64,000 nt of DNA from Proteus vulgaris (GCF_016239305.1 NZ_JAEHOQ010000012.1:1-64000), one strand, 5' to 3'. Positions 37,685 through 49,205 are shown, counted from the first letter of the stretch. Translations and numbers: made by a program. The notes: generated from the letters alone by a model not told the origin.

Positions 37685-38827
37685 GTGAAAATTCTGGTTG
37701 ATGAAAACATGCCTTATGCGGAACAACTTTTCCGCCAATTAGGCGAGGTAAAAGCGGTCTCTGGTCGTCCTTTACCTATTGATGAGCTTAATGATTCTGA
37801 TGCCTTAATGGTGAGATCGATTACTAAAGTCAATGAGACCTTATTATCAGGCAAGCCAGTAAGATTTGTTGGAACGGCAACGGCCGGTTTTGATCATGTG
37901 GATATTGCATGGTTAGAGCAACAACAAATTGGTTTTTCATCAGCACCAGGTTGTAATGCTATTGCTGTTGTTGAATATGTATTTTCTGCACTGATGATGC
38001 TCGCAGAGCAAGACGGCTTTCAATTAACTGATAAAGTTGTTGGTATTGTGGGTGTGGGTAATGTAGGTGGACGGTTAGCTACACGTTTACGAGCATTGGG
38101 TGTGGATGTATTACTTTGCGATCCACCTAGAGCAGATAACGGTGATAATGAAGAATTTCATTCATTGGAAACGTTATTAGAAAAAGCGGACATTCTGACT
38201 TTCCATACACCTCTCAATAAATCAGGCCTATACAAAAGTTATCATTTAATTAATGAGAGCAACCTCGAAAAATTACCTGAAGGACGTATTTTAATTAATG
38301 CGAGCCGTGGTGAGGTTATTGATAATCAAGCACTATTGTCTGTACTTGAGAAAGGTAAATCCTTGCGTGTGGTATTAGATGTTTGGGAGCCAGAGCCCGA
38401 TCTCTCTATTGAATTATTAAATAAAGTCGATATAGGCACTCCACATATTGCGGGTTATACCTTAGAAGGTAAAGCGCGTGGCACAACACAAGTATTTGAA
38501 GCTTATTGTGATTTTATTGGACAGTCTCAACAGGTTGAATTATCAACCTTGTTACCGGCACCGACTATCTCAACAATTTCAGTACAAGGTGAGCTAACAC
38601 AAACGTTATTAAAACAACTGATCCACCTTGTTTATGATGTGCGTCGTGATGATGCACCATTACGAAAAGTGGCAGGCGTAAAAGGAGAGTTTGATAAATT
38701 ACGCAAACTTTATCCTGTACGTCGTGAATGGTCTTCACTGCATGTGATTTGTGATAACCAAGCCACAGCCAATACATTAAACGCGATTGGTTTTAGTGCT
38801 ACATGCAAAAGTGCTACACACAAATAA
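37685..38827 (+). CDS. pdxB: PdxB, 4-phosphoerythronate dehydrogenase
   Basis: A 380-residue D-2-hydroxyacid dehydrogenase. The NAD-binding loop is [21 protein letters not shown]; catalytic Arg, Glu and His lie in [19 protein letters not shown] and [15 protein letters not shown]. It acts in the second step of the DXP-dependent PLP pathway. The start codon is GTG, giving [12 protein letters not shown], which aligns with the E. coli start. usg-truA follow in the E. coli order. Confidence 0.95.
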   Translation: MKILVDENMPYAEQLFRQLGEVKAVSGRPLPIDELNDSDALMVRSITKVNETLLSGKPVRFVGTATAGFDHVDIAWLEQQQIGFSSAPGCNAIAVVEYVFSALMMLAEQDGFQLTDKVVGIVGVGNVGGRLATRLRALGVDVLLCDPPRADNGDNEEFHSLETLLEKADILTFHTPLNKSGLYKSYHLINESNLEKLPEGRILINASRGEVIDNQALLSVLEKGKSLRVVLDVWEPEPDLSIELLNKVDIGTPHIAGYTLEGKARGTTQVFEAYCDFIGQSQQVELSTLLPAPTISTISVQGELTQTLLKQLIHLVYDVRRDDAPLRKVAGVKGEFDKLRKLYPVRREWSSLHVICDNQATANTLNAIGFSATCKSATHK

Positions 38828-38872
38828 AGTACAACATTATTTTAAAAATTTTATGGTATTGGAGGATATCTT

Positions 38873-39883
38873 ATGGGAGAAGGTTGGAATATTGCTGTTG
38901 TTGGTGCAACAGGCGCTGTTGGTGAAGCTATTTTAGAGCTGTTGCAAGAGCGTGAATTTCCCATTGGTGAACTGACGGCAATCGCGAGTGAAGACAGTAT
39001 TGGAAAGTCTGTGCGTGTAAACAGCAAAAGTGTTGCTGTTCAAGGTATTCACAATATTGAGTGGGCAGATATTCAATTAGCTTTCTTTGCTGCCCCGACA
39101 GAAATTAGTGCGCAATATGCACAACAAGCAGCAGACTCAGGCTGTATCGTCATTGATTGTAGTGGCATATTTGCCATGGATTGGGATGTACCACTGATTG
39201 TCCCCGGCGTGAATAGCTCCATGCTTGCAGAATATCGTACCCGTAATATTGTCTCTATTGCTGACAGCATGGTAAGCCAATTGCTACGCGCGATTAATCC
39301 ATTAACAGAAGCTGCTGGCTTAACACGCCTTAGTGTGACCAATTTAATGTCTGTCTCCCGTTTGGGAAAACAAGCGGTTGATGAACTTGCTGGACAAAGT
39401 GCTCGTTTACTTAATGGTATTCCACCTGAATTGGGCCGTTTTAATAAGCAACTGGCCTTTAATATTCTACCGCTTATGGTTGATGACGAAGGTTCAGTAC
39501 AAGAAGAGCGTCGTATGGTTGACCAAATTCGTAAAATCTTACAAGACGAAGGTCTTCCCATTTCTATCACAACATTACAGGCTCCAGTTTTCTATGGTAA
39601 TGCGCAATCAGTGCAATTAGAAACATCACGCCCAATGGGGAGCGATGAAGCGCGAGAAACATTGCAAGAAAATGAAGATCTGAGTATCAGTGATGAAAAT
39701 GATTTTCCAACACAAGTGACTGATGCTTCCGGGAATGTGAACCTAAATTTAGGTTGCTTCCGTAATGATTATGGTATGCCAGAAGCCTTACAATTTTGGT
39801 CAGTAGCAGATAATGTGCGCTTTGGTGGGGCATTAATGGCCGTTGAAGTAGCAGAACAATTAATGCAGGAGCAGTTTTACTAA
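38873..39883 (+). CDS. usg: Usg, aspartate-semialdehyde dehydrogenase-like protein
   Basis: A 336-residue homologue of Asd with the NADP-binding start [19 protein letters not shown]. The catalytic Cys of true Asd is missing: the segment reads [12 protein letters not shown], where Asd has a Cys. It is therefore probably not an active dehydrogenase, as for E. coli Usg. GGAGG precedes the ATG, and the stop overlaps the truA ATG (TAATG), indicating coupling. Confidence 0.92.
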   Translation: MGEGWNIAVVGATGAVGEAILELLQEREFPIGELTAIASEDSIGKSVRVNSKSVAVQGIHNIEWADIQLAFFAAPTEISAQYAQQAADSGCIVIDCSGIFAMDWDVPLIVPGVNSSMLAEYRTRNIVSIADSMVSQLLRAINPLTEAAGLTRLSVTNLMSVSRLGKQAVDELAGQSARLLNGIPPELGRFNKQLAFNILPLMVDDEGSVQEERRMVDQIRKILQDEGLPISITTLQAPVFYGNAQSVQLETSRPMGSDEARETLQENEDLSISDENDFPTQVTDASGNVNLNLGCFRNDYGMPEALQFWSVADNVRFGGALMAVEVAEQLMQEQFY

Positions 39884-40767
39884 TGAATGCGCCATTGAGT
39901 GCTGCCGTTGCAGAACAACCCTTGACTGAGTCAACGGTTATTTCTGAAAGCACAACAATCAAAATCGCGTTAGGCGTTGAGTATGATGGTAGCCGTTATT
40001 ATGGCTGGCAACGCCAAAATGAAGTGCGCAGTGTACAAGAACGGTTAGAAAAAGCACTTTCACAAGTGGCTAATGAGCCGATATCAGTTTTTTGTGCAGG
40101 AAGAACAGATGCTGGTGTGCACGCAACAGGGCAAGTTGTTCATTTTGAAACAACCGCGCACCGCAAAGATCCCGCATGGACTATGGGTGTTAATACCCAT
40201 TTACCGGCAGATATCGCTGTACGTTGGGTAAAAACGGTTTCTGATGATTTCCATGCACGTTTTAGTGCAACGGCAAGACGTTATCGTTATGTGATTTTTA
40301 ATCATCGCTACCGTCCCGCTATATTATCATCGGGTGTGACACATTTTCATTATCCTTTAGACGCTGAGCGTATGCACCAAGCCGCACAATGTTTACTGGG
40401 TGAAAATGATTTTACCTCATTTAGAGCCGTCCAATGTCAATCACGAACGCCGTGGCGTAACGTTATGCATGTTAATGTTTCTCGATATGGTGATTATGTT
40501 GTGGTGGATATTAAAGCGAATGCTTTTGTACACCATATGGTGCGAAATATTGTCGGTAGCCTTTTAGAAATAGGGTGTGGCAATCAGGATATTACTTGGA
40601 TGGCTGAACTATTAGCCTTAAAAGATAGAACCAAAGCAGCAGCAACGGCTAAAGCGAATGGCTTGTATTTGGTAGCTGTCGATTATCCTGAGCATTTTGA
40701 ATTACCAAAACCTGCAATGGGTCCGCTATTTTTAGCGGATAACCCTATTGAGATATCTCAATCATAA
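39883..40767 (+). CDS. truA: TruA, tRNA pseudouridine(38-40) synthase
   Basis: A 294-residue enzyme. The catalytic Asp is in [19 protein letters not shown]; other family blocks are [15 protein letters not shown] and [19 protein letters not shown]. The N-terminus is about 25 residues longer than in E. coli TruA; if the start overlapping usg is correct this is a real extension. Confidence 0.94.
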   Translation: MNAPLSAAVAEQPLTESTVISESTTIKIALGVEYDGSRYYGWQRQNEVRSVQERLEKALSQVANEPISVFCAGRTDAGVHATGQVVHFETTAHRKDPAWTMGVNTHLPADIAVRWVKTVSDDFHARFSATARRYRYVIFNHRYRPAILSSGVTHFHYPLDAERMHQAAQCLLGENDFTSFRAVQCQSRTPWRNVMHVNVSRYGDYVVVDIKANAFVHHMVRNIVGSLLEIGCGNQDITWMAELLALKDRTKAAATAKANGLYLVAVDYPEHFELPKPAMGPLFLADNPIEISQS

Positions 40768-40791
40768 AAACGCCCAGCTCTCTGAGGATTT

Positions 40792-41493
40792 ATGGAATTA
40801 TTAACGCAATTTATTGATTTAATAAAATTTCTAATTGATTTTATTTTACATATTGATGCGCATTTAGCAGAGCTTGTCGCTCAATATGGTACGTGGGTCT
40901 ATGCCATTTTGTTTCTGATTGTTTTTTGTGAAACAGGGCTGGTGGTAACGCCATTTTTACCTGGTGATTCATTACTGTTTGTTGCTGGTGCGTTAGCTTC
41001 TTTAGATACCAATGATGTGAATGTCCATATTATTGTTTTACTGTTGCTTTGTGCCGCGATTTTAGGTGATGCAGTGAACTATTCTATAGGGCGACTTTTT
41101 GGCGAAAAGCTATTTAGTAAGCCGAATTCACGTATTTTCCGTCGTGAATATCTGGATAAAACCCATGCTTTTTATGAAAAACATGGTGGTAAAGCGATTA
41201 TTTTGGCAAGATTCGTGCCGATTATCCGAACTTTTGCGCCATTCGTTGCAGGAATGGGAAAAATGTCATATCGTCATTTTGCCTTTTATAATGTTACTGG
41301 GGCAATTGCATGGGTACTGCTATTTACTTATGCAGGATACTTTTTTGGTGACTTAGATATAGTTCAAAAGAACTTAAAATTGCTAATTGTTGCCATTATT
41401 GTTATTTCTATTTTACCGGGCGTCATTGAGATCATACGCCATCGCAGAGCGAGCGCAAAAGCGAAGAAAGAAAGTGATAGCAAAGAGGTTTGA
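40792..41493 (+). CDS. dedA: DedA-family inner-membrane protein
   Basis: A 233-residue polytopic membrane protein of the DedA/SNARE-associated family. It has [40 protein letters not shown], and [25 protein letters not shown]. DedA proteins act in membrane homeostasis, with undecaprenyl-phosphate or phospholipid flipping proposed. The position after truA is as in E. coli. Confidence 0.92.
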   Translation: MELLTQFIDLIKFLIDFILHIDAHLAELVAQYGTWVYAILFLIVFCETGLVVTPFLPGDSLLFVAGALASLDTNDVNVHIIVLLLLCAAILGDAVNYSIGRLFGEKLFSKPNSRIFRREYLDKTHAFYEKHGGKAIILARFVPIIRTFAPFVAGMGKMSYRHFAFYNVTGAIAWVLLFTYAGYFFGDLDIVQKNLKLLIVAIIVISILPGVIEIIRHRRASAKAKKESDSKEV

Positions 41494-41662
41494 GCAGTTA
41501 TCATTAGTTTTTGCCGTAGAATAGCCATAATAAAGAGATGCGCTGAAATTCAGTAAGCGGTATCATCATAAACTTTGCTAACCACACAGCCAGTGCATTG
41601 TGGTTGATACGCTCACAATAATTTTACTGGCGAAGGTCAGATTCAGACGAAAAGGTCCGTTA

Positions 41663-42625
41663 ATGAGCTGGATTGAAAAAATTCTAAATAAAAGCACTAT
41701 TACAAGTTCACGTAAAGCCAATATCCCAGAAGGGGTTTGGACTAAATGTGATAGCTGTGGACAGGTACTCTATCGCGCAGAATTAGAGCGTAATTTAGAG
41801 GTTTGTCCTAAATGTGATCACCATATGCGCATTTCAGCGCGCCGTCGCCTTGAGACTTTCCTTGATACAGGAAGTACCACAGAATTAGGTAGTGAATTAG
41901 AACCTAAAGATATTCTGAAATTCCGCGATTCCAAAAAATATAAAGACAGAATTAGTGCTGCCCAAAAGCAAACTCAGGAAAAAGACGCATTAATCGTCAT
42001 GAAAGGAACATTGAAAAAGATGCCAGTTGTTGTTGCCTCTTTTGAGTTTGCTTTTATGGGCGGTTCTATGGCCTCTGTTGTGGGAGCACGTTTTGTCCGT
42101 GCTGTTGAACAAGCGCTGGAAGATAATTGTCCTCTGATTTGCTTCTCTGCAAGTGGCGGTGCTCGTATGCAAGAAGCGCTGATGTCATTAATGCAAATGG
42201 CAAAAACTAGTGCAGCATTAGCAAAAATGCAAGAACGTGGTTTGCCTTATATTTCAGTGATGACTGACCCTACAATGGGCGGTGTTTCTGCAAGTTTAGC
42301 CATGTTAGGAGATATTAACGTTGCGGAGCCTAAAGCACTGATTGGTTTTGCAGGCCCTCGCGTTATTGAGCAAACTGTACGTGAAAAACTGCCCGCAGGT
42401 TTCCAACGTAGTGAGTTTCTGTTAGAAAAAGGGGCGATTGATATGATTGTTCGTCGTCCAGAAATGCGTGATGAGCTGGCTGAATTACTGGCTAAGCTGA
42501 CTCAATATGATTTAGTTGAAGATGAAGATGAAATTATTGGCGAAGAAATGATTGCTGATGAAATCGAATCTACTGATAACGAGCCAGAAATTAACATCGA
42601 AACGAATAAAAAAGAAGATGTCTAA
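41663..42625 (+). CDS. accD: AccD, acetyl-CoA carboxylase carboxyltransferase beta subunit
   Basis: A 320-residue protein. The N-terminal zinc finger has CDSCGQ and CPKCDHH (four Cys). The carboxyltransferase core is seen in [22 protein letters not shown] and [15 protein letters not shown]. The C-terminus has an acidic tail ([15 protein letters not shown]...) longer than in E. coli (304 residues). The ATG at 41663 gives the family start MSWIEKIL. The last codons overlap the folC start. Confidence 0.94.
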   Translation: MSWIEKILNKSTITSSRKANIPEGVWTKCDSCGQVLYRAELERNLEVCPKCDHHMRISARRRLETFLDTGSTTELGSELEPKDILKFRDSKKYKDRISAAQKQTQEKDALIVMKGTLKKMPVVVASFEFAFMGGSMASVVGARFVRAVEQALEDNCPLICFSASGGARMQEALMSLMQMAKTSAALAKMQERGLPYISVMTDPTMGGVSASLAMLGDINVAEPKALIGFAGPRVIEQTVREKLPAGFQRSEFLLEKGAIDMIVRRPEMRDELAELLAKLTQYDLVEDEDEIIGEEMIADEIESTDNEPEINIETNKKEDV

Positions 42626-43916
42626 TATCATAACTGCTCCTAAAGCCACATCGCCTCTGTCGATGTGGCTTTCTTATCTTGAACACTTACATTCAAGCGC
42701 CATTGATATGGGGTTAGAACGTGTAGGCAAGGTAGGAAAATTATTAAATGTGTTACGTCCTGCACCTAAAGTTATTACTGTTTCAGGTACAAATGGAAAA
42801 GGCACAACCTGTCATATGTTAGAGTCAATCTTGATGGCATCAGGATTGAAAGTCGGCGTTTATAGCTCCCCTCATCTTGTTCGTTACACAGAACGTGTAC
42901 GCATTCAAGGCAAAGAACTCCCAGAAAACGCTTTTTGTGAAGTATTTGCTGAGATTGAACAAGCTAGAGGCGATATATCGCTCACTTTTTTTGAATATGG
43001 CACACTTGCAGCACTGAAATTATTTCAGCAAGCTCAGCTTGATATTGTGATCCTTGAAGTGGGATTAGGGGGGCGATTAGATGCCACGAATATCGTCGAT
43101 GCTGATATTGCTGCTATCACAAGTATTGCACTTGATCATACGGATTGGTTAGGAGCCGATAGAGAACATATTGGTCATGAGAAAGCGGGTATCTTCCGCG
43201 CTAACCACTATGCTGTGGTAGGTGAGCCAGATATGCCTCATTCCATAGCGCTTGTGGCGAATGAAAAACAAGCTAAACTTTTTCGTCGTGAGGCTGATTG
43301 GACGTTTGCTATTGAAGGTGATCATTGGCAGTGGCATTGTGCTGATTGTGAATTTAATGCGTTACCAATCCCTAATATTCCGTTAGCTAATGCGGCAACA
43401 GCGATGGGTGTTATTCGTTGCTTGCTCAAATCTGATGATAAAATTAGCCAAGCAATCACACACCAAAGTATTATTGAAGGCATGTCTCGCGCACAATTAC
43501 CGGGGCGTTTTCAGGTGATTTCACAACACCCTCTGGTTATCTTTGATGTGGCGCATAATCCTCATGCAGCAGGATATTTAGCTGAAAAATTATCACAATT
43601 ACCGCGTAAATCTGATACCAAAGTACATATTGTTGTTGGTATGCTAGGTGATAAAGATATTGCGGGAACATTAGCGTGCTTAACACCTTTAACGGATAGT
43701 TGGTATGTTGCTCCACTTAATGAATTTCGTGGCGCTTCGGCGGATGTACTTGCCCAACATCTTGAAAATCCATCGGTATTTGAGAGTGTAGAGACCGCAT
43801 GGAAACAAGCTATGTCCGATGCTAATCCTAATGATATCGTCGTGGTTTGTGGCTCATTTCATACAGTCGCACATGTGATGGAACTTTTAGAAAAGGAGAG
43901 TGTGGGTGGCGAGTAA
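42618..43916 (+). CDS. folC: FolC, dihydrofolate synthase / folylpolyglutamate synthase
   Basis: A 432-residue Mur-ligase-like enzyme. The P-loop is [15 protein letters not shown] at about residue 54, followed by [14 protein letters not shown] and [11 protein letters not shown], with [10 protein letters not shown] near residue 310. It adds glutamate to dihydropteroate and to folates. The ATG at 42618 lies inside the end of accD. Confidence 0.94.
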   Translation: MSNIITAPKATSPLSMWLSYLEHLHSSAIDMGLERVGKVGKLLNVLRPAPKVITVSGTNGKGTTCHMLESILMASGLKVGVYSSPHLVRYTERVRIQGKELPENAFCEVFAEIEQARGDISLTFFEYGTLAALKLFQQAQLDIVILEVGLGGRLDATNIVDADIAAITSIALDHTDWLGADREHIGHEKAGIFRANHYAVVGEPDMPHSIALVANEKQAKLFRREADWTFAIEGDHWQWHCADCEFNALPIPNIPLANAATAMGVIRCLLKSDDKISQAITHQSIIEGMSRAQLPGRFQVISQHPLVIFDVAHNPHAAGYLAEKLSQLPRKSDTKVHIVVGMLGDKDIAGTLACLTPLTDSWYVAPLNEFRGASADVLAQHLENPSVFESVETAWKQAMSDANPNDIVVVCGSFHTVAHVMELLEKESVGGE

Positions 43917-44562
43917 ATTTCAAAATCGCTTAGTCGGAGCCGTGGTATTAGTGGCTGTAGGGGTTATTTTTTTACCTGCGTTGCTTGACGGCGATAAGAA
44001 ATATAACGAAGACCAATTTGCCGCTATACCTTTAGTACCAAAACCGGGTGATGAACAAGAAATTGAATCTATTGCACCTATAGAGCAAACAACAACGCCT
44101 TCAACACCATCAGAAGGCGCTTCTGAAGCAATGCTTTCTGAAGCAGTCACAGGTGTTGAACAACCTACGGCAACAACACCACAACCGTCAACCGTTGTTC
44201 CTGTTTCGCCACCAGTACAACCAACGCCGACACTACCTGCACAGCCAACACCTGTACCACCTGTGGTCACGCCACCTGTACAACCACCAGCACCTCCTGT
44301 ACAAGAAACGAAACCACCAAAAGGCGAAGCTTGGGTTGTTCAATTAGGTGCATTGAAAAATGCAGCGAAGGTAGAAGAAATTATTGCGAAAATGCATTTT
44401 TCAGGTTATCCGGTATATACCGTACCTGCGCGTCCTGTAGCTGGTCAAATGACTCGAATTTATATTGGGCCAAGTGCGTCTAAATCTGAATTACAGGCCA
44501 TTTTGCCTCATTTAAAAGAGCTTACAGGCCTACAAGGTGAGGTAAGGGCATATAAGCCTTAA
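43906..44562 (+). CDS. dedD: DedD, SPOR-domain cell division protein
   Basis: A 218-residue bitopic inner-membrane protein: one N-terminal membrane segment (LVGAVVLVAVGVIFLPALL), a long Pro/Thr/Gln-rich periplasmic linker, and a C-terminal SPOR domain (EAWVVQLGALKNAAKVEEI) that binds septal denuded glycans. The GTG at 43906 gives the family start [11 protein letters not shown] and lies within the folC end, with AAGGAG upstream. Confidence 0.92.
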   Translation: MASKFQNRLVGAVVLVAVGVIFLPALLDGDKKYNEDQFAAIPLVPKPGDEQEIESIAPIEQTTTPSTPSEGASEAMLSEAVTGVEQPTATTPQPSTVVPVSPPVQPTPTLPAQPTPVPPVVTPPVQPPAPPVQETKPPKGEAWVVQLGALKNAAKVEEIIAKMHFSGYPVYTVPARPVAGQMTRIYIGPSASKSELQAILPHLKELTGLQGEVRAYKP

Positions 44563-44674
44563 TTTTTCTAAACGTGTCATCTGATGAGTGATGTAACAAA
44601 ACGTTAACTTATTGCGGCGATTATGATTTTTCATATCGCCGTAAATTATTTTGAAATTAGCGAAAATTAGCATT

Positions 44675-44690
44675 ACGCAAACGTTTTCGT
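44675..44690 (+). promoter_or_regulatory. PurR operator of cvpA-purF
   Basis: ACGCAAACGTTTTCGT is an essentially consensus PurR box. A -10-like TAGAAT at 44698-44703 follows. It represses cvpA-purF when hypoxanthine or guanine is plentiful. Confidence 0.92.
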
Positions 44691-44746
44691 TTTCTGTTAG
44701 AATGCTTCCGTATTAATGCGGAGCATCATTATTGGATAAAGAATTT

Positions 44747-45238
44747 ATGGTCTGGATAGATTACGCCATCATTGCCATTATTGGTTTTTCCGCATTAGTC
44801 AGCCTGATCCGTGGCTTTGTTCGTGAAGCTTTGTCACTCATCACCTGGGGTTGTGGTTTCTTTGTTGCTAGTCAGTTTTATCCTTATCTTGCCGTCTATT
44901 TTACCCGGTTTGAAGATGAGCTGGTTCGTAACGGGATTGCAATAGTCACTTTGTTTATTGCGACACTGATTGTTGGTGCTGTTGTGAACTATGTGATTAG
45001 CTCTCTTGTTCAACGCACAGGGTTATCAGGTACAGATCGAGTTTTGGGGGTCTGTTTCGGGGCATTAAGAGGCGTGCTGATCGTGTCAGCATTATTGTTT
45101 GTTTTAGGTGCTTTTACGCCTATGGCAGATAGCGCTGATTGGCAACGTTCTGAACTTATTCCTCAATTCAACCATATTATTAGGTGGTTCTTTGACTACC
45201 TGCAAAATGCGTCAAGTTTCGTGTCGGAGAGAATATAA
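44747..45238 (+). CDS. cvpA: CvpA, membrane protein of the purF operon
   Basis: A 163-residue inner-membrane protein with four hydrophobic segments, starting MVWIDYAIIAIIGFSALVSLIRGFVREALSL as in E. coli CvpA. It is needed for colicin V production in E. coli and is linked to envelope homeostasis; the molecular role is unsettled. The ATG at 44747 aligns with the E. coli start; an upstream TTG at 44732 does not. Confidence 0.93.
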   Translation: MVWIDYAIIAIIGFSALVSLIRGFVREALSLITWGCGFFVASQFYPYLAVYFTRFEDELVRNGIAIVTLFIATLIVGAVVNYVISSLVQRTGLSGTDRVLGVCFGALRGVLIVSALLFVLGAFTPMADSADWQRSELIPQFNHIIRWFFDYLQNASSFVSERI

Positions 45239-45268
45239 CCTCTCCGTCTGGCTGATGAGGATCTATTC

Positions 45269-46786
45269 ATGTGCGGTATTGTCGGTATCGCTGGAGCGAA
45301 TCCAGTAAACCAATCAATTTATGATGCGTTAACGGTGTTACAACACCGAGGTCAAGATGCAGCTGGCATTGCAACGATAGACGGTAACAACGGTTTCCGT
45401 CTCCGCAAAGCTAACGGACTGGTTAAAGATGTGTTTGAAACCCGTCATATGTTGCGTTTAAAAGGTACTATCGGGATAGGGCATGTCCGTTATCCAACAG
45501 CGGGTAGTTCTAGTGCATCAGAAGCGCAGCCTTTTTATGTAAATTCACCTTTTGGTATTACGTTGGCGCATAATGGTAATTTAACCAATGCGCATTTATT
45601 ACGTCGCCAACTATTTGAAACAGCGCGTCGCCATATCAATACCACTTCTGATTCAGAAATACTGCTTAATGTATTAGCATATGAATTAGATCGTTTTGAC
45701 CATTTCCCTCTAGAGCCTGATAATATTTTTGCTGCAGTTGCAGCAATGCATAAAAAGTTACGTGGTGCTTATGCTTGCGTTGCGTTGATCATCGGTCATG
45801 GTTTATTAGCTTTTCGTGATCCCTTTGGTATTCGTCCTTTAGTACTCGGTAAGCGTACATTAGGAGATGGTAGCCATGAATATATGGTCGCATCTGAAAG
45901 TGTTGCATTAGATACTTTAGGCTTTGAGTTCTTGCGTGATGTTGCACCCGGTGAAGCGGTTTATATCACAGAACAAGGACAACTCTTTACCCGCCAATGT
46001 GCTGAAAATCCGCAATTAATGCCTTGTCTATTTGAGTATGTTTATTTTGCTCGCCCAGATTCCTTTATTGATAAAATTTCTGTTTATAATGCGCGTTTGC
46101 GTATGGGGCAAAAATTAGGCGCTAAAATTGCGAAAGAGTGGGAAGATTTACAAATTGATGTGGTTATTCCTATTCCTGAAACCTCTTGTGATATCGCGTT
46201 AGAAATCGCTCATATTCTTAATAAGCCGTATCGCCAAGGCTTTGTAAAAAATCGCTATGTGGGGCGTACTTTTATTATGCCCGGTCAACAAGAACGTCGT
46301 AAGTCAGTAAGACGTAAATTGAATGCAAATCGTGCAGAGTTTCGTGATAAAAATGTTTTATTGATTGATGACTCTATTGTTCGTGGTACAACGTCAGAGC
46401 AAATCGTCGAGTTAGCAAGAGAAGCGGGGGCGAAGAAAGTCTATTTTGCTTCAGCAGCACCAGAAGTTCGCTTCCCTAATGTGTATGGCATTGATATGCC
46501 AAATGCCAATGAACTTATTGCCCATGGGCGTGAAGTGGATGAAATTCGTAAATTAATTGGTGCTGATGGTCTTATCTTCCAAGATCTCTCTGATTTAATT
46601 GCCGCCGTACAAGAAGAAAATCCTGATATTAGTCAGTTTGAATGTTCTGTATTTGATGGTGTTTATATAACGAAAGATATCGACCAAGATTATTTAGATT
46701 ATTTAGAAAATCTTCGTCGTGATGATGAACATAAAATTCGTGATCAAAATGAGATAGAAAACTTGGAAATCTATAACGAAGGTTAG
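45269..46786 (+). CDS. purF: PurF, amidophosphoribosyltransferase
   Basis: A 505-residue enzyme. The N-terminal nucleophile Cys2 is exposed in MCGIVGIAG (class II glutaminase), and the PRPP-binding loop is [14 protein letters not shown]. It makes phosphoribosylamine, the first committed step of purine synthesis. It lies 30 bases after cvpA under the same PurR box. Confidence 0.96.
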   Translation: MCGIVGIAGANPVNQSIYDALTVLQHRGQDAAGIATIDGNNGFRLRKANGLVKDVFETRHMLRLKGTIGIGHVRYPTAGSSSASEAQPFYVNSPFGITLAHNGNLTNAHLLRRQLFETARRHINTTSDSEILLNVLAYELDRFDHFPLEPDNIFAAVAAMHKKLRGAYACVALIIGHGLLAFRDPFGIRPLVLGKRTLGDGSHEYMVASESVALDTLGFEFLRDVAPGEAVYITEQGQLFTRQCAENPQLMPCLFEYVYFARPDSFIDKISVYNARLRMGQKLGAKIAKEWEDLQIDVVIPIPETSCDIALEIAHILNKPYRQGFVKNRYVGRTFIMPGQQERRKSVRRKLNANRAEFRDKNVLLIDDSIVRGTTSEQIVELAREAGAKKVYFASAAPEVRFPNVYGIDMPNANELIAHGREVDEIRKLIGADGLIFQDLSDLIAAVQEENPDISQFECSVFDGVYITKDIDQDYLDYLENLRRDDEHKIRDQNEIENLEIYNEG

Positions 46787-46812
46787 TTTTTCGGTAAGAT
46801 AATACCTTTATA

Positions 46813-46857
46813 AAGCGTCGATGCTAGTGTGTTCTGCATCGACGCTTGTTTTTTTAG
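46813..46857 (+). terminator. Terminator of cvpA-purF
   Basis: AAGCGTCGATGC / GCATCGACGCTT, a 12-bp stem with an 11-base loop and a T run. Confidence 0.88.
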
Positions 46858-46905
46858 GGGTAATCATCATAATGATTTATGTTGATATATATTCTGAGGA
46901 TTATA

Positions 46906-47487
46906 ATGAAAAAGCTGATAGTTGGGCTAACCGGTGCCAGTGGTGCAATTTATGGTATACGTTTATTAGAAATTCTGAAATCTGTGCCGTCAGTTGAAAC
47001 CCATTTAGTGATTAGCCAAGCTGCTCGCCGTACTATTTCATTAGAAACTGATTATTCGCTAAAAGATATCCATGCTTTAGCCGATGTGATTTATGACGAT
47101 CGCGATATTGGCGCATCAATTTCTTCAGGATCGTTTCGTGTCAATGGGATGGTAATTTTACCTTGCTCAATCAAAAGTTTATCAGGGATTGTTCATAGTT
47201 ATACCGATACTTTAGTCACTCGTGCCGCCGATGTTGTGCTGAAAGAAGGGCGTAAATTGGTGTTATGTGTACGTGAAACGCCTCTGCATTTAGGCCATTT
47301 GCGTTTAATGACACAAGCGTCGGAATTAGGTGCAGTGATTATGCCCCCTGTTCCAGCTTTCTATTTTCAACCTAAAACCATTGATGACATTGTCAATCAA
47401 ACGGTTAATCGTGTACTCGATCAGTTTGAGATTGATTTGCCTGATGATTTATTCCAAAGGTGGGAAGGAGATAAACCTGCTCGATAA
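46906..47487 (+). CDS. ubiX: UbiX, flavin prenyltransferase
   Basis: A 193-residue flavoprotein with LIVGLTGASGAIYGIRLLEIL at the start, the SSGSFRVNGMVILPCSIKSLSGI block and RETPLHLGHLRLM. It makes prenylated FMN for UbiD in ubiquinone synthesis. The ATG at 46906 has GAGGA 5 bases upstream and aligns with E. coli UbiX. Confidence 0.95.
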   Translation: MKKLIVGLTGASGAIYGIRLLEILKSVPSVETHLVISQAARRTISLETDYSLKDIHALADVIYDDRDIGASISSGSFRVNGMVILPCSIKSLSGIVHSYTDTLVTRAADVVLKEGRKLVLCVRETPLHLGHLRLMTQASELGAVIMPPVPAFYFQPKTIDDIVNQTVNRVLDQFEIDLPDDLFQRWEGDKPAR

Positions 47488-47498
47488 ATCCCTTCGTC

Positions 47499-47569
47499 AT
47501 ACTTCAAGTTGTAGCGTTGTTGACAGCGTTCACTTGTCACCTAGCTACAGCTTGAATTATTTAGAGTAT
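47499..47569. repeat. Short palindromic MITE-like repeat
   Basis: A 71-base element with ATACT / AGTAT at the tips and near-perfect inverted arms CTTCAAGTTGTAGC and GCTACAGCTTGAAT. Similar ACTTCAAG...CTTGAATTATTTAG elements are scattered in intergenic regions of Yersinia, Serratia and relatives. It lies between convergent ubiX and yfcH. Confidence 0.65.
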
Positions 47570-47617
47570 CTATTTGGTAGAATATCTATTCCAACCTGTT
47601 GAGAATAGAAAAAGAGA

Positions 47618-48523
47618 TTATTTTCCTGTGGTTATAATATCTTTTAATGCCTCTTCCAAATGTGGGTAACGAAACTCAAAGCCAGCATTAAGTAATTTTT
47701 CAGGAATGGCTCGTTGCCCGCCCAATACTAACGTGGCACTTTCTCCCATCACTAAGCGTAATATACTTTCAGGAACGGTCATTAAGGCTGGGCGATTAAA
47801 CGCTTTTCCTAATAGGCGAGTAAATTCTTTATTTTGTACAGGGTTAGGCGCTGTTAAGTTAAAAGCGCCTTGAGTATCTTGAGTCTTAAGTAAGAAAACA
47901 ATCGCACTGACCATATCATCAATATGGATCCACGGCATATACTGTTTTCCGCTTCCCAATTTGCCACCTAATCCTAACTTAAAGGGTTTACTCATTTTAG
48001 GAAGTGCGCCACCTAATGTTGAAAGTACAATTCCTGTACGTAATAAGCAAACACGTGTTAATGGTGTTTGTGCTTCAAGTGCAATACGTTCCCACTTAGC
48101 ACAGAGCTCATGTGTAAATTCAGGGTTTGCTGGCGTCTGTTCAGTGACTTGCAATTCACCTTGGTCACCATAAAAACCAACCGCAGAGCCAGAAATAAAA
48201 ACAGTAGGGGGAGAGTCGCTGGCTTTAATTAACTCAACTAATTGTTGGGTTAAATCACAACGACTGTTAATGAGTTTTTGCTTTTGAGCAGGTGTCCAAC
48301 GGTTATCGGCAATGGGTTCTCCAGCAAGATTAATGATTGCATCAAACTCATTAAGATTTTGTTTATCACTGAGTTGAGTCCAACAGGTGATTTCATTACA
48401 AAAATGGGAATAGACTTTTTGAGGTGAGCGAGAAAGCACTGTAATATCATTATTAGACAGTGCGAGTTCGCACACCAATGCTTTGCCAATTAATCCTGTA
48501 CCACCTGTGATAAGTATTTTCAT
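47618..48523 (-). CDS. yfcH: YfcH, NAD(P)-dependent epimerase-like protein (TIGR01777)
   Basis: A 301-residue SDR-type protein with the nucleotide-binding start MKILITGGTGLIGKALV, the middle motif FISGSAVGFYGD with YxxxK-like variation, and a C-terminal DUF1731 domain (LLNAGFEFRYPHLEEAL). The substrate is unknown. The ATG at 48523 is chosen because AGGAGG lies 6 bases before it; an in-frame upstream start at 48541 would add six residues. Confidence 0.9.
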   Translation of the reverse strand: MKILITGGTGLIGKALVCELALSNNDITVLSRSPQKVYSHFCNEITCWTQLSDKQNLNEFDAIINLAGEPIADNRWTPAQKQKLINSRCDLTQQLVELIKASDSPPTVFISGSAVGFYGDQGELQVTEQTPANPEFTHELCAKWERIALEAQTPLTRVCLLRTGIVLSTLGGALPKMSKPFKLGLGGKLGSGKQYMPWIHIDDMVSAIVFLLKTQDTQGAFNLTAPNPVQNKEFTRLLGKAFNRPALMTVPESILRLVMGESATLVLGGQRAIPEKLLNAGFEFRYPHLEEALKDIITTGK

Positions 48524-48587
48524 CACCGTCCTCCTGATCATTTTGCCTAATAAAGAATAAATATCATCCTGACATTATGAATTGCTG

Positions 48588-49205
48588 TTACTCACCAAAG
48601 AGTTTTTTAGTTGCTGGGCGCTGATTAATCTTATTTAGCCATTTTTCTATCGCGGGGTAATTAGCTAAATCAATATTGTGGTGATCGTGAAGACGAGCCC
48701 ATGTATATGTAGCGATATCCGCGATGCTGTATTCTTGGCCACCAAGGTAAGGTGATTGCGCTAATCTTTTATTCAATACACTATATAGACGCTGTGTTTC
48801 TTCAGTATAACGTTTAATCGCATAAGGCACTTTTTCTGTGGCATAGCGGGTGAAATGATGATTTTGTCCTAACATTGGACCGAAACCTCCCACTTGCCAA
48901 AATAGCCATTGTAGTTGTGTTGTTTTTTCGCGTAAATTTTGGCTAATTAATTTGCCACTTTTTTCAGCTAGATAGATAAGAATAGCACCAGATTCAAAAA
49001 TAGAGAGTGGTTCACCCCCATCTGCCGGTGAATTATCAACGATGGCAGGAATTTTATTGTTAGGGGAAATCGCTAAAAACTCAGGCTTAAATTGATCGCC
49101 TTTACTAATATCAATGCGATGTAACTGATAAGGTAGGCCTGCTTCTTCAAGAAAAAGTGTTATTTTCTGGCCATTTGGGGTATCTGCATAATATAAATCA
49201 ATCAT
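48588..49205 (-). CDS. yfcG: YfcG, GST-like disulfide-bond reductase
   Basis: A 205-residue nu-class glutathione transferase-like protein. The N-terminal thioredoxin fold is MIDLYYADTPNGQKITLFLEEAGLPY with Thr and Asn near the active site; SPNNKIPAIVD carries the cis-Pro, and LFESGAILIYLAEK binds glutathione. The C-terminal helical domain contains WLFWQVGGFGPMLGQNHHF. E. coli YfcG reduces disulfides using two bound GSH. The start at 49205 aligns with E. coli. Confidence 0.92.
   Translation of the reverse strand: MIDLYYADTPNGQKITLFLEEAGLPYQLHRIDISKGDQFKPEFLAISPNNKIPAIVDNSPADGGEPLSIFESGAILIYLAEKSGKLISQNLREKTTQLQWLFWQVGGFGPMLGQNHHFTRYATEKVPYAIKRYTEETQRLYSVLNKRLAQSPYLGGQEYSIADIATYTWARLHDHHNIDLANYPAIEKWLNKINQRPATKKLFGE

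Noticed and set aside
39073-39570. 165-codon minus-strand frame inside usg
   Set aside because: It lies opposite a conserved gene and has no ribosome site or known domain.
43920-44270. Long minus-strand frame inside dedD (Gly/Val/Thr-rich)
   Set aside because: It mirrors the Pro/Thr-rich linker of DedD and is a composition artefact.
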